Origin: Nitrospira sp. CR1.1
GTDB lineage: Bacteria; Nitrospirota; Nitrospiria; Nitrospirales; Nitrospiraceae
DNA: 64,000 nucleotides
NCBI GenBank assembly: GCA_014055465.1
Contig: WIAF01000003.1
Span: 186,001 to 250,000 of the forward strand
Reading direction: 5' to 3'
Part shown: piece after piece, positions 52,087 through 60,753 of the stretch
Layout of the letters: each line of letters opens with the position of its first letter
How positions within the stretch are numbered: position 1 is the stretch's first letter
Notes under the pieces: model-generated
Databases searched by the model: none
What the model was told of the DNA's origin: nothing
The model's input: the letters and a program-made list of their open reading frames with translations, nothing else
Program-made: the position numbers and the translations under genes

Positions 52087-53016
52087 CTAGCCCTTTCCAA
52101 GGCCCAGACCGGCGATCACCTCGACCTTCAATGGCGGGTTGGTGCCTCCCATCACCAGGTTGCGCATCGGGAAGGGAATTTCGATACCTTGGGCATCGAA
52201 TGCTTTTTTGAGACGGCGCCGGTATTCACGTCCGACTTTCCATTGCTCAATCGGTTTCGTTTTGATTCGCGCGCGAATCGTCACGGCGCTATCGGCAAAA
52301 TTTTCGACCCCGACGATTTCAATCGGTTCAAGGATCAGCGCGCTGAAGTCCTGGTCCTGGCGCAGTGCTTCGCCCACCGCCCGCATGACCTCCACTACCC
52401 GATCCGTATCCTCACGATAGGCCACGCCCATATCGAGGACGAATGCCGACCAGTCTTTGGTCATATTGGACAAGGAAGTGATCCCGCCATTGGGGAAAAT
52501 ATGCACCACCCCGGAGAAATCGCGTAACGAGATCGTTCTGAAGGTAATCGTCTCAACCTGCCCGCCCGTCCCGTTGATCACGGCAACATCTCCGAGCCGG
52601 ATCTGATCTTCCAGAATGATGAAGAATCCGCTCATCAGATCGCGGACCAAGTGTTGCGCGCCGAAGCCGACGGCGAGGCCCAGAATGCCGGCGCCGGCCA
52701 AAATCGGGGCAATATCCAATCCCGCCACTTGCAGCGACTCAATGATGATGATCGCCCAGAGCGCCGACAATGCGATGGTTCTCAGAATTCCCGTCAGGGT
52801 AGCCGCCCGCTTGGCAGCCACTCCTGACTCCTGGTCCGGCTTATCGCTGGCCACAATCATCACTCGTTCCACCTCGCGCAAACCCAGGCGCACGAACCGA
52901 ATCGCCACGTACCCGATCGCGAGTACCAAGACGATCCGTAAACTGGCGAGGCCCACGCTGGTGGCCATGCTGATCAGCCATGGCCCGGCGGTCTCGATCG
53001 AGAATCCGGTCATCAT
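52087..53016 (-). CDS. MscS-family mechanosensitive ion channel
   Basis: A 309-aa small-conductance channel. Three membrane segments lie at about residues 20-42, 75-100 and 105-125; the last is the Gly/Ala-rich pore helix (LAGAGILGLAVGFGAQHLVR). A beta domain (GDVAVINGTGGQVETITFRT, then IFPNGGITSLSNMTKDWS) and an alpha/beta C-terminal domain complete the MscS fold. AAGGAG lies seven bases before the start at 53016. It protects cells from hypo-osmotic shock or transports small solutes. It is convergent with the catabolic operon. Confidence 0.93.
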   Translation of the reverse strand: MMTGFSIETAGPWLISMATSVGLASLRIVLVLAIGYVAIRFVRLGLREVERVMIVASDKPDQESGVAAKRAATLTGILRTIALSALWAIIIIESLQVAGLDIAPILAGAGILGLAVGFGAQHLVRDLMSGFFIILEDQIRLGDVAVINGTGGQVETITFRTISLRDFSGVVHIFPNGGITSLSNMTKDWSAFVLDMGVAYREDTDRVVEVMRAVGEALRQDQDFSALILEPIEIVGVENFADSAVTIRARIKTKPIEQWKVGREYRRRLKKAFDAQGIEIPFPMRNLVMGGTNPPLKVEVIAGLGLGKG

Positions 53017-53205
53017 CGATATGCTCCTTTCACAGTATCGGTCAGGATCCGGCAGGCGGTCCTCCTGCCGTCATGGCACTGGCTGCTGCGTCGTTACTCC
53101 TTGGATAGATTCGGCATCAGCAGCGTCCCGGCCCTCGTCGTGATCGCGTCCTGACGACGCAAGCCCGGCGTCGACGTGCCGCGGCCAACAGCGCGCCAGG
53201 CAGGA

Positions 53206-54459
53206 TTACTTGGCAATGGTGATCGCCGGAGTCGGGGTCTTTGAAATGTCGGTAACCGTCATTTGAAAGAGTTGCGCCAACACACGGAAGGTGCCGAGAT
53301 TCCACGGATCCAACCTGCCGTCGTCATGGGAGGCCTTGCCGATCGAATACCAGCGGTCTTCGAACTTCACGGCAAACGCGGCATTGTCCGGTCGTGAGGC
53401 GGTCTCGCCGATATCCAACGTCCGCACGGGATTCAGCACGACGGGCCCCGTACGCTCGTCGGAGTCGACCTCGAATTCGGGATCGGCGGCAATGCCGTTG
53501 GCCAGAAATCGCATGATCTTGTTGAAGCTTCGGATGACCAGAAATCCATGCAGGGGATAGTCTCCGCCAGGACCGTCCGGCCGGATGTCGATGAGAATGT
53601 AGTTGCGCGGATACCGCTGCGCCTCCTCATGCAACAACCGGCGTTCCTCATTGGGCAATTGCATAGGATCGTAATTGGTGATCACGGTCCTCCCGGTAAC
53701 CTGCCGTCGGACGGTCAGGAACGGTTCCTCGCTGGTCCCGCCGATGGCATACCCTCGATCCATCGCGTCGAGAATTTTATCGAGCCCTCGCACCAGGTCG
53801 CCGGAGCCCGATCGTGCGGAGAGCGGCAGTGCCACCGTCTGTTCGAAAATTAGTGGCGTGATTTGTAACTCACGCGAGAGATTCAAAGCCGAGAGATGCA
53901 TGACGCGACGGCGGAACTCCCGATACTCGCCGGAAAAAAACGGCATATTACGATAAAACGCGGCTTCTCCGTACCCGCTGACCTGGATACCGCTCGCCAT
54001 CAGACGAAGGATAATCCCGGGTTCGACGCCCTGCTGAAACATGAAGGTCACACGGCTTTCGTCGAACGGAGTGAGGATGCGGCTGGTAAACTCCTCGCCT
54101 TGAATCGGGATAATCGTCATCGTCGGACGTTCGGCCATGCTGCCGCCGAACGAAAGCCCCAGCGAATCCGGACCCGGGGACACAACGGAATGCGTCAAGC
54201 CGGCGCTCGCCTGGAATTCAAACGTCGCCGCCACACTCGACACCCCGGTGAAGTGCTGAGGAAGAAAATGCCGTGACCGGGCGATGTTGAGCAGCAACAT
54301 TTCAGCTTCAACCCGCCCAACCGCTCGATCATATTCAAGCACGGCCTGGTGAAGCGCAATCGGCGAGAGGCATCCCGCCGACAGAAGAGAGAGCAGCCCG
54401 ACCATGACGGCGCTCAGCGCGGTTCGCAGACATGACGGCTGCCTCTCGCACACCTGCAT
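53206..54459 (-). CDS. Lipoprotein of unknown function
   Basis: A 417-aa protein with a lipoprotein signal (VMVGLLSLLSAGCLSP, lipobox LSAGC). The start at 54459, just after the stop of the TPR gene, places the signal at the N terminus; the longer frame to 54675 runs through that gene. The mature part has LEYDRAVGRVEAEMLLLNIA, then beta-rich stretches. No known domain was recognised. Short spacing suggests it works with the TPR protein in the envelope. Confidence 0.75.
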   Translation of the reverse strand: MQVCERQPSCLRTALSAVMVGLLSLLSAGCLSPIALHQAVLEYDRAVGRVEAEMLLLNIARSRHFLPQHFTGVSSVAATFEFQASAGLTHSVVSPGPDSLGLSFGGSMAERPTMTIIPIQGEEFTSRILTPFDESRVTFMFQQGVEPGIILRLMASGIQVSGYGEAAFYRNMPFFSGEYREFRRRVMHLSALNLSRELQITPLIFEQTVALPLSARSGSGDLVRGLDKILDAMDRGYAIGGTSEEPFLTVRRQVTGRTVITNYDPMQLPNEERRLLHEEAQRYPRNYILIDIRPDGPGGDYPLHGFLVIRSFNKIMRFLANGIAADPEFEVDSDERTGPVVLNPVRTLDIGETASRPDNAAFAVKFEDRWYSIGKASHDDGRLDPWNLGTFRVLAQLFQMTVTDISKTPTPAITIAK

Positions 54460-54466
54460 CGATCGC

Positions 54467-55846
54467 CTAGGGCTCCAATGCCGCAAGTTGTTTCCGCACC
54501 GCCTCCACCTTGTCACGATGATCCGGTTGTGATTCAGCCAGCCTGATGTACCTATGGTAAGACTGAATCGCCTCGCCGCGCTGATTGCGCGCGATGAATG
54601 CCTCGCCCAAGTTGTAGTAGGCGACAGGATCATTGGGCTGCAACGAGGCCGCCGCACGAAATGCCGCCAACGCATCGTCGACCTGCCCCTTGTTCAACAA
54701 GGCCACCCCAAGATTGTTCTGGGCCGCGACACTGTTCGGTGTCGCCTGCAGCGCTGAGCGGTATGCCGCAATCGCCCCGTCGAGATCTCCCTGCTTCTGC
54801 AATAGCACAGCCACCGCTTCCTGCGTGGGGGCGTGGGAAGGCTGATGCATCAACATGGCTCGATACTCCGCCAGCGCCCCTGCGCTGTCGCCGGCCCGGT
54901 CGAGAAGCTGCCCCACGTCGTAATGCAAAGCCCCTTGCCCGGGATCCAGTTTCAACACTTCGCGGAACGCCGCCAACGCCCCGCTGAAGTCCCCTTTGGC
55001 CTTCAGTGCCAGGCCAAGGTTGTAATGGGCGTCCGCATTCTCGGGCTGCAAACGGATGGCGGTGTGACCAGACCCGATGGCGCCGTCCAGTTCCCCCTTC
55101 GCCAACAAGGCGGCACAGAGGTTCACGCTGTACAGGGCGGCCGCCGACCCGGCCTGAAGCCGTAATGCCGCGCGATACTCCCAGATGGCCTCGTCGAGCA
55201 ATCCCTTTCGTTGCAGGACCAAACCCAGGTTGTTATGGGCCGTGGCATTGTTCGGTTGCAGGCGTAGGGTTTCGCGGTATTCCTCGATCGCTCCGTCGGC
55301 ATCTTCCTTTGCCTCCAACGCCAACGCGAGATTGTGATGGGGGGCGGCATTGCCTGGCTGAAGCCGGATCGCATGCCGATAGGCCTCGATCGCCTCGTCA
55401 AGCTTCCCCTTTTCGCTCAACGCCACGCCCAGGTTGTTGTGAATGGCGGCAAACTCCGGTTGCACGCTCAGCGCGGCTCGATATTCCTGAATGGCTTCAT
55501 CGAGAGCGCCCTGCGCCGCCAGAGAAAGCCCCATCGCGTGGTGAGCCTCGGGAAAGTCAGGCCGCTTGTGGAGCGCAGCCTTGAATGTCTCCACCGCCTC
55601 TGCGTAGCGACCCTTCGCATGAAGCGCCACACCACCGTAGTACAGGCTCTCGGCTTCGCCGGTGTGCCTCCCCGGCCGCGGCTTCTGCGGAATGATTTGA
55701 GGACTGGACGAGCGTGCCCGCTGCCCGGACCGTTTCTTCGCTACCGGTTTGACATCGTGGCCCAACGCCCCCGAGAGCGGAGCGACAAGGCAGAAGGCAG
55801 CGAACACGGCAATGGAACAACGAGCGAAGGACCGAGTCATAGTCAC
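54467..55846 (-). CDS. Exported TPR-repeat protein
   Basis: A 459-aa protein with a signal peptide (CSIAVFAAFCLVAPLSGALG), a basic linker and about eleven tetratricopeptide repeats from residue 65 to the end, such as EAIQEYRAALSVQPEFAAIH and AIEAYRHAIRLQPGNAAPHH. TPRs serve as protein-docking scaffolds. A GTG at 55846 and an ATG at 55840 are equally possible starts; neither has a strong Shine-Dalgarno sequence. It is followed after seven bases by the lipoprotein gene, so the two probably form one envelope-located unit. Confidence 0.88.
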   Translation of the reverse strand: MTMTRSFARCSIAVFAAFCLVAPLSGALGHDVKPVAKKRSGQRARSSSPQIIPQKPRPGRHTGEAESLYYGGVALHAKGRYAEAVETFKAALHKRPDFPEAHHAMGLSLAAQGALDEAIQEYRAALSVQPEFAAIHNNLGVALSEKGKLDEAIEAYRHAIRLQPGNAAPHHNLALALEAKEDADGAIEEYRETLRLQPNNATAHNNLGLVLQRKGLLDEAIWEYRAALRLQAGSAAALYSVNLCAALLAKGELDGAIGSGHTAIRLQPENADAHYNLGLALKAKGDFSGALAAFREVLKLDPGQGALHYDVGQLLDRAGDSAGALAEYRAMLMHQPSHAPTQEAVAVLLQKQGDLDGAIAAYRSALQATPNSVAAQNNLGVALLNKGQVDDALAAFRAAASLQPNDPVAYYNLGEAFIARNQRGEAIQSYHRYIRLAESQPDHRDKVEAVRKQLAALEP

Positions 55847-56031
55847 CCGTGGGCAAGATCAAAAGGTGGCTATCTTGCCGACCGAAGGCAAACAAATCAA
55901 GCCCCCGCAGACCGCATTCTCCTGCTCAATCCGGTCACACGCGCCACAGTTTTCCTCACGCGTTGGTAGACACCTCTGGGCCTATTCGGCTATGATAGCG
56001 ATTCGTTTCAGCCAGCCTTCGATACGACCGT

Positions 56032-56107
56032 GGCGGTGTAGCTCAGTTGGCAGAGCAGCGGACTCATAAGCCGCGGGTCACCCGTTCAATCCGGGTCACC
56101 GCCACCA
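56032..56107 (+). tRNA. tRNA with CAT anticodon (Met, or Ile2)
   Basis: A full cloverleaf can be drawn. Acceptor GGCGGTG pairs with CACCGCC, the D stem is GCTC/GAGC and the anticodon loop CTCATAA has CAT at 56065-56067. The variable loop has 5 bases, the T arm is ACCCG/CGGGT with loop TTCAATC, and CCA is encoded. The anticodon stem is GCGGA/GCCGC, leaving an A-G mismatch next to the loop. Elongator methionine is most likely; a lysidine-modified tRNA-Ile2 cannot be excluded. Confidence 0.93.
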
Positions 56108-56432
56108 AAAAACCCTTCAAAGCATCACATGGTCACTTCGCATCGAGCCCCATCCAGGATCGGTGTTCCATCACTATTTGAGCACCATTCCGAAAGGGAT
56201 GGAAGCAACGCAGACGCAGAACCTGCGGGATTTCACCGCTCTCGGGGACAATACTGGTAGATGGCGCGAGATAGAGTGACGCCCAACAGTTCAACGTGTG
56301 GTAGACGAGACGCACACCTGGCCGACACCGCCGCTGACATGATGCAACTTGCCCTGGAAAGACTCTCTCCACTCACCCACAAGAGAAGTGAACAACCGGT
56401 CTCGAGGATTTTTGCTAGAACCTCCTCTGGAT
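56108..56432. other. 325-base gap after the tRNA, no gene seen
   Basis: It separates the forward tRNA from the end of the reverse DUF3365 gene. Small open frames exist on both strands but none has a ribosome site or recognisable protein pattern. Confidence 0.4.
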
Positions 56433-57194
56433 TTACCGAACCGCGAGCTGGTTCATCTCGATTTTTACGCTGATCGCACCGCCCAGTTGACCTTCCTTGC
56501 CTCCCTCCTTGGAATAACCGGTAAGATCCCGCTCGCCTTTTGGCTCTCCGTGGCAACTCAAACACGCCTTTTCGTAAAAGAGCGGCAACAGGACTCGCAC
56601 GCTGTTTCCGCCCTCTATCTTGCTGATGACGGTCTCCTGATTGCCCTGAAACGTTGCCGCACTCAGTTCCTTCATGTGTTCCACCTCAAACGAGTCGGGT
56701 TTGTTATTGGCATTGCGGAGAAGGTGTTCAGGAGCTGTCTGCTTCAAATAGACACCGGACCATTTCTGAAATCGCGTGGCCGCTTCCGTGCCGAATGTGG
56801 CGGGAATGAGTCCCTTGTATTTAAGCCCCTTCATTTTGAGCACGGGCTGAAAACTCTCCACGGTCTTTTTACTTTCCAGCAACAACCGTTCCAACAATCG
56901 TTTGGCCAAGGCCGGCACACTCGCGCTCGGCAAATCATCCAGGTTATGTCCGGTGCGCTCTTTAAAAATGGCCGTCATGTGGGTGGCGAACAGTTCCTGA
57001 GTAAATGCCGTCTGCGCGTTTTCCGGATCATTGATCAGCGCTTGATTGCGTCCGATCGCCACTCGACCGGAATCGAGCAAAATCGCCAGGAGCCGTGCGG
57101 TCTCCGACACATCGGAGGCAGAGTCGTCCGCAGCAGCACTCACACCCTGCGGGAGACAGCACAATACGACGAAACACCATAGGAATACGCGCAT
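56433..57194 (-). CDS. DUF3365 c-type heme protein
   Basis: A 253-aa periplasmic protein. The start at 57194 has AAAGGGG upstream and gives a signal peptide (RVFLWCFVVLCCLPQGVSAA). The DUF3365 (Tll0287-like) domain fills the rest and includes one covalent heme site CxxCH in EKACLSCHGEP, near residue 213. Related domains act as redox or gas sensors, often at the front of kinases; this one stands alone. The frame upstream to 57506 lacks support. Confidence 0.85.
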   Translation of the reverse strand: MRVFLWCFVVLCCLPQGVSAAADDSASDVSETARLLAILLDSGRVAIGRNQALINDPENAQTAFTQELFATHMTAIFKERTGHNLDDLPSASVPALAKRLLERLLLESKKTVESFQPVLKMKGLKYKGLIPATFGTEAATRFQKWSGVYLKQTAPEHLLRNANNKPDSFEVEHMKELSAATFQGNQETVISKIEGGNSVRVLLPLFYEKACLSCHGEPKGERDLTGYSKEGGKEGQLGGAISVKIEMNQLAVR

Positions 57195-57712
57195 ACTACC
57201 CCTTTCTTTCCGTATAAGGCCTTCTCGGTTGACTGACCGATCCATATGATCGGCGCTGCTCAATTTATACCAGCCGGCAACATACGCAGGACAACTTAGC
57301 GTGAGGCTTGTAGCCGGCTGATTGATGCTCATCTCCATCATATTGCTATTGCACGGGCCGAACAATAGGACAGCTTCGAGGAATGCTCCCGGGATGGGGT
57401 TGCCTACTCGAACGGCTGAACCAGCGGGCAGGCACGGCCAGCCGGGGAGAGTTCTTGTACTTATTACGGGAGGGCGAACCGTTACGACTGGATGAAGCCT
57501 GGACACCCCACAGGCAGGCCTTCAGGTAAGAGCAAACGGAGGCGCCGATGTACGGCAGACGGTGTCCAGCGAGGGCATCCGAGATGTGATTGGTCGCAAG
57601 CCTACCCCCGGAGAGGACAACTGCGGCTCGCCCACGACTGTGAAAGCCACCGATACGGAGAGAATCATTCGTGCATGCGTCCGGTCAGGTTTGTTTTGCG
57701 CCAGAAATCCCT
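57195..57712. other. 518-base gap upstream of the DUF3365 gene
   Basis: No coding frame is credible. CTGGACACC at 57499-57507 and GGTGTCCAG at 57561-57569 form a 9-bp inverted repeat 53 bases apart. Otherwise nothing was recognised; the DUF3365 promoter should lie at the left edge. Confidence 0.4.
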
Positions 57713-57895
57713 TCAACCACAGCAGCCGGACTCAAACTGCCGGCGCTGGTAGGCGAAGACCAGACAGCGGATACAAACCTCCCGCACCGTTTTGGCCTGC
57801 TCATCGGAAAGAGGTGTTCTGCGCATGACAAGCTGCCCGCAATCGGCACAGCAACCGGCTGTCGTCGCATCAATGTCAGAAGAGACAGGCATCAT
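57713..57895 (-). CDS. Small zinc-ribbon-like protein
   Basis: A 60-aa protein with two Cys pairs, GCCADCGQLVM and REVCIRCLVFAYQRR, and a Cys-rich end (FESGCCG), consistent with a small zinc ribbon. GGAGGG lies nine bases before the ATG at 57895. The start overlaps the end of the coiled-coil gene by 20 bases, giving a three-gene unit with the S24 repressor. No function can be assigned. Confidence 0.6.
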   Translation of the reverse strand: MMPVSSDIDATTAGCCADCGQLVMRRTPLSDEQAKTVREVCIRCLVFAYQRRQFESGCCG

Positions 57896-58124
57896 GGCGT
57901 TGGACCCTCCTATTTTCTCGAACGGGATGCGTGGTGGTCATAGTTGGCTTCATTCCACTCAGAAGTGTTCGCAAGCGGGAGCCGCCGCTCCATCCTTGAG
58001 TCATGCCCTTCGTGATCTGTAACTCGCGCTGCAATTCCCCGATCCGGCCGTTCAGCCGGACGATCATACGCTCCAGTTCATCCACCCGTTCGACCATTAT
58101 GTGTTGCGGCTGAGTCATCATCAT
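57876..58124 (-). CDS. Small coiled-coil protein downstream of S24 repressor
   Basis: An 82-aa protein with a heptad-patterned helix (MVERVDELERMIVRLNGRIG, then ELQRELQITKG), then a flexible tail. An excellent AAGGAGGG site precedes the triple ATG at 58124. It begins 12 bases after the repressor stop, so it should be co-regulated. It could be a partner or anti-repressor, but no evidence beyond position supports that. Confidence 0.65.
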   Translation of the reverse strand: MMMTQPQHIMVERVDELERMIVRLNGRIGELQRELQITKGMTQGWSGGSRLRTLLSGMKPTMTTTHPVRENRRVQRHDACLF

Positions 58125-58136
58125 GCCCTCCTTGGA

Positions 58137-58688
58137 TTATGCGTTCTCGCAATGACGAATCACCCCGACAAGGACTCCTTCGATGGCGAATTCATCGGTG
58201 GGTGTCACCAGCAAAGGTTTCATCGTGGCATTGGCTGGATGAAGTTCGATGGACCGCTCCCGCTGAAAATAGGTCTTAATCGTCGCCTGCCCGTTGACCA
58301 GGGCCACCACCGTTTGGCCGTTGTGCGCGGTCGGCTGCTTCCGGATCACGACCAGATCGCCCGGTAGAATCCCATCTTCGATCATCGACTCGCCTTTAAC
58401 CCGGAGCGCGAAGGTCTCTCCGGCCCGCACCATGCTGGGAGGCACATCCACCCATTCGGATTGAGTCACGGGTTCGATAGGCACTCCGGCGGCCACCATC
58501 CCTGCCATGAGCACCTGTGTCCTGTTCGCCAGCTGAGTCATGGCTACTTGAACTGCTCCGCTGATACGGCGCATCCCGGATTCGTAGCGAGCCACAGAGA
58601 CGCGAGTCGTATGCAACGCCTCGGCAAGCTGCTCCTGCGTGAACCCCAACTGCTCCCGGTAACTTCGAAATTGTTTTGGCGTCATCAT
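58137..58688 (-). CDS. LexA/CI-like XRE-S24 transcriptional repressor
   Basis: A 183-aa repressor. The N-terminal XRE helix-turn-helix is LGFTQEQLAEALHTTRVSVA. The C-terminal S24 auto-peptidase domain has the catalytic Ser in KGESMIEDGILPGDLVVI and Lys in GQATIKTYF; AAGVPIEPV contains an Ala-Gly pair at the expected self-cleavage position. The ATG at 58688 is preferred. A perfect palindrome lies across it, so the protein probably represses itself. LexA proper uses a winged HTH, so this is a CI/UmuD-type regulator rather than canonical LexA. Damage or stress control of the downstream small genes is inferred. Confidence 0.85.
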   Translation of the reverse strand: MMTPKQFRSYREQLGFTQEQLAEALHTTRVSVARYESGMRRISGAVQVAMTQLANRTQVLMAGMVAAGVPIEPVTQSEWVDVPPSMVRAGETFALRVKGESMIEDGILPGDLVVIRKQPTAHNGQTVVALVNGQATIKTYFQRERSIELHPANATMKPLLVTPTDEFAIEGVLVGVIRHCENA

Positions 58689-58705
58689 GTAACCAATGGT
58701 TACAT
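58687..58705. promoter_or_regulatory. 19-bp perfect palindrome over the S24 repressor start
   Basis: ATGTAACCAATGGTTACAT is an 8-3-8 inverted repeat that includes the repressor's first codon. It is a strong candidate for an autoregulatory operator. On the minus strand a TTGACA occurs at 58724-58719, so the palindrome would cover the -10/start area of a promoter. Confidence 0.65.
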
Positions 58706-59114
58706 AACAGGAACGTCTTGTCAACCCGTCCGTTCATCATTTTCTTGACTCATGCGTTCTCTTCTCTCAGCGCTGTTTTTGCGGCCGGAAGCGGTAAAAT
58801 CCGGCGAAACCGTTGAGCTTCTGTGCATAAGTCAAGAGCCATTCTGCCCGGTCCAACAAATAATCTCAGTGTCCACAGCAGAAAACCGCAAATCCAGCCC
58901 AAGTGTACAAATATGAATGCTAATACATACACATCGAACGACCACCCCTATATATTGTGGTCGCACAATGTATCTTCTCTATGCTTAATAATTAGGCAAC
59001 CTGGTGCGAGGCGTGGATTAGCAGTACTGTTCGCATGCGCCTGGAGGACTATCAACAGAGATATCCACAGATTTTGGGGAGAGGGTTTTTTTCGAAGAAT
59101 TGTCGTTTTCTTGA
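58706..59114. other. AT-rich regulatory gap between repressor and TraT-like genes
   Basis: About 400 bases with clearly lower GC than the rest of the window. It holds overlapping inverted repeats at 58939-58969 and a few DnaA-box-like 9-mers (58822-58830, 59061-59069). No open frame looks real. Confidence 0.5.
58939..58969. promoter_or_regulatory. Overlapping inverted repeats in AT-rich gap
   Basis: CGACCAC (58939-58945) pairs with GTGGTCG (58957-58963), and ATTGTG (58954-58959) pairs with CACAAT (58964-58969). The two are mutually exclusive foldings, or an operator plus a stem-loop. Confidence 0.45.
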
Positions 59115-59143
59115 TTGAAACCTCTGAACCATTCACCTAGAAT
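59115..59143 (+). promoter_or_regulatory. Sigma-70 promoter of the TraT-like pair
   Basis: TTGAAA at 59115-59120 and TAGAAT at 59138-59143 have the ideal 17-base spacer; each matches consensus at five of six positions. It predicts transcription from about 59150 and supports the ATG at 59199 as the start. Confidence 0.7.
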
Positions 59144-59198
59144 CGCGCCGCGACTTCGTCTCACTTGCACGGATGTGTGGCACATTGGGGAGTGGCAC

Positions 59199-59918
59199 AT
59201 GGCAGGAGGCTCACTCCGAGGTTTCCTGGCTGTTATCCTCCTTACCGTGGGCTGCAGCGCCAACGTCCGGGACACAGACCTCCTGGCCAGCAACAGCGTC
59301 ATGCTGGCTCCTTCGACCGCGCGAACCGTCTTCCTTCAAAATCGCAACTCTTCCGATAACCAAGACGTGTCCTTGCACGACCTGGGGTTACGCCTGGGCG
59401 CAAAAGGGTACCAAGTCGTGCAGGATCCCCAGGCAGCAGCCTATGTCGTGTTGACGAACATCGTCTATTGCAACCAGACCAAGATTGAATTGCCGGTGGA
59501 AGACATGGTCGCCGGCGGGTATGGATCGGGAATCGGTAGTTCCATCATGTCCGGGCTCCATGGATTGACGGGCATGGCCGGTATGGCCGGGCCGCAGGGT
59601 GCTCTCATCGGAGGCGCCGCCAGCCTGGGGCTCAATGCGGCCGAGGGAATCGGACAGGCCATGGGTAATATGTTCGGCGGACCATCCCGGCCCGACGCCA
59701 ATGAGAACATCAACTATGCCTGTGTCGCCGATCTCCAAATCACCGATTTGGGGGCCACAGGAGGGATGTTGCCGGTATCGCACCCGGGTTCGCCGCCTCC
59801 TTCAGGGGTCTACCAAACCAGGTTGGCGGCAAACGTGCATCAAAAGAAACTCGATGAACAGGAAGCCACCCCGCTGGTTCAACAACGGCTGAGCGCCGCA
59901 GTGGCGGGGCATTTCTGA
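59199..59918 (+). CDS. TraT-like lipoprotein 1
   Basis: A 239-aa outer-membrane lipoprotein. The start at 59199 has GGGGAG six bases upstream, and the lipobox is LLTVGC. The TraT-like core reads PSTARTVFLQNRNSSDNQDV, KGYQVVQDPQAAAYVVLTNI, a Gly-rich hydrophobic centre (GMAGPQGALIGGAASLGLNA) and VHQKKLDEQEATPLVQQRL. On F-type plasmids TraT blocks mating-pair formation (surface exclusion) and complement. No other conjugation gene is nearby. It has a tandem paralogue 13 bases downstream. Confidence 0.88.
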   Translation: MAGGSLRGFLAVILLTVGCSANVRDTDLLASNSVMLAPSTARTVFLQNRNSSDNQDVSLHDLGLRLGAKGYQVVQDPQAAAYVVLTNIVYCNQTKIELPVEDMVAGGYGSGIGSSIMSGLHGLTGMAGMAGPQGALIGGAASLGLNAAEGIGQAMGNMFGGPSRPDANENINYACVADLQITDLGATGGMLPVSHPGSPPPSGVYQTRLAANVHQKKLDEQEATPLVQQRLSAAVAGHF

Positions 59919-59931
59919 TCATACCGGCAGG

Positions 59932-60678
59932 ATGTCTGACATGACGGCAATCCGGTCCATGAATACGGCGATAGCCATGTTGGTCGGTCTGCTCATGCTC
60001 ACCGGCTGCAGTAATATCTTGCGTTCTGGGCTGGTCAATGATTCCTCGATCCTTCTGCCCCCCGGCGCCGCACGGACCATCTATGTGCAAATCCGCAACA
60101 CCTCTGAAAACCAAACCGCAACCCCGACTGATATTCCGTCCCGGCTGCAGGCAAAAGGCTACCACGTCGTCACCGATCCGATGGAAGCCGCCTACTGGCT
60201 GCAAACCCAGGTGATCTATTGCCACAAAGCGGGTGATGGCGTGAGACCGGAGGCGGTAGCCAAGGCCGGCTTCGGCGCGGGTATCGGCAGTGGAGGAACT
60301 CCGCTCGCGAATGCCGGCGGTTTCGACATGGACGCCATGGGCGGGATGTTCTCAGGAATGCCCGGCGGCGGCGTACACGCGCAAGCCATGCGTGTCATGG
60401 CCATGGGCGAAGGCGGGATGCCGGACATGAATGCCATGATGCGAATGGCCATGAACGGCCGCGGCGGTTACCCCGGACTGGCCCAGCCTCAACCGAGCGG
60501 CGACGTGATCTACCTATGTGTGGCCGACGTCTTGGTCACGGAACAGGGGAAGAACGGTCCGGCACGGACCTACAAGATGCGGTCGGTCGCCCACGTGCTG
60601 CAAAAACATCTGAACATCGAAGAAGCCACACCGATCGTGCGCGAGAAGTTCGGCGCCAGCATCACCGGCGCATTCTAG
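59932..60678 (+). CDS. TraT-like lipoprotein 2
   Basis: A 248-aa paralogue of the preceding gene with lipobox LLMLTGC and the matching blocks PGAARTIYVQIRNTSENQTA, KGYHVVTDPMEAAYWLQTQV and VLQKHLNIEEATPIVREKFG. The central region is Met/Gly-rich (MDAMGGMFSGMPGGG) instead of the hydrophobic TraT centre, so this copy may sit differently in the membrane or bind metal. An ATG at 59941 is an alternative start with AGGA upstream. Confidence 0.85.
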   Translation: MSDMTAIRSMNTAIAMLVGLLMLTGCSNILRSGLVNDSSILLPPGAARTIYVQIRNTSENQTATPTDIPSRLQAKGYHVVTDPMEAAYWLQTQVIYCHKAGDGVRPEAVAKAGFGAGIGSGGTPLANAGGFDMDAMGGMFSGMPGGGVHAQAMRVMAMGEGGMPDMNAMMRMAMNGRGGYPGLAQPQPSGDVIYLCVADVLVTEQGKNGPARTYKMRSVAHVLQKHLNIEEATPIVREKFGASITGAF

Positions 60679-60753
60679 CAGGGCCGGTGAACAACCTCTC
60701 GACAAGGCAAACACAACGGGACTTGGGATCGCGGACACAACCAGAAGCCCACC

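Noticed and set aside
57499-57569. 9-bp inverted repeat as an att site or small element end
   Set aside because: No integrase or transposase nearby, and a 9-bp match 53 bases apart could be chance.
58706-59114. Replication origin
   Set aside because: Only weak, scattered DnaA-like 9-mers; no dnaA, dnaN or gidA nearby.
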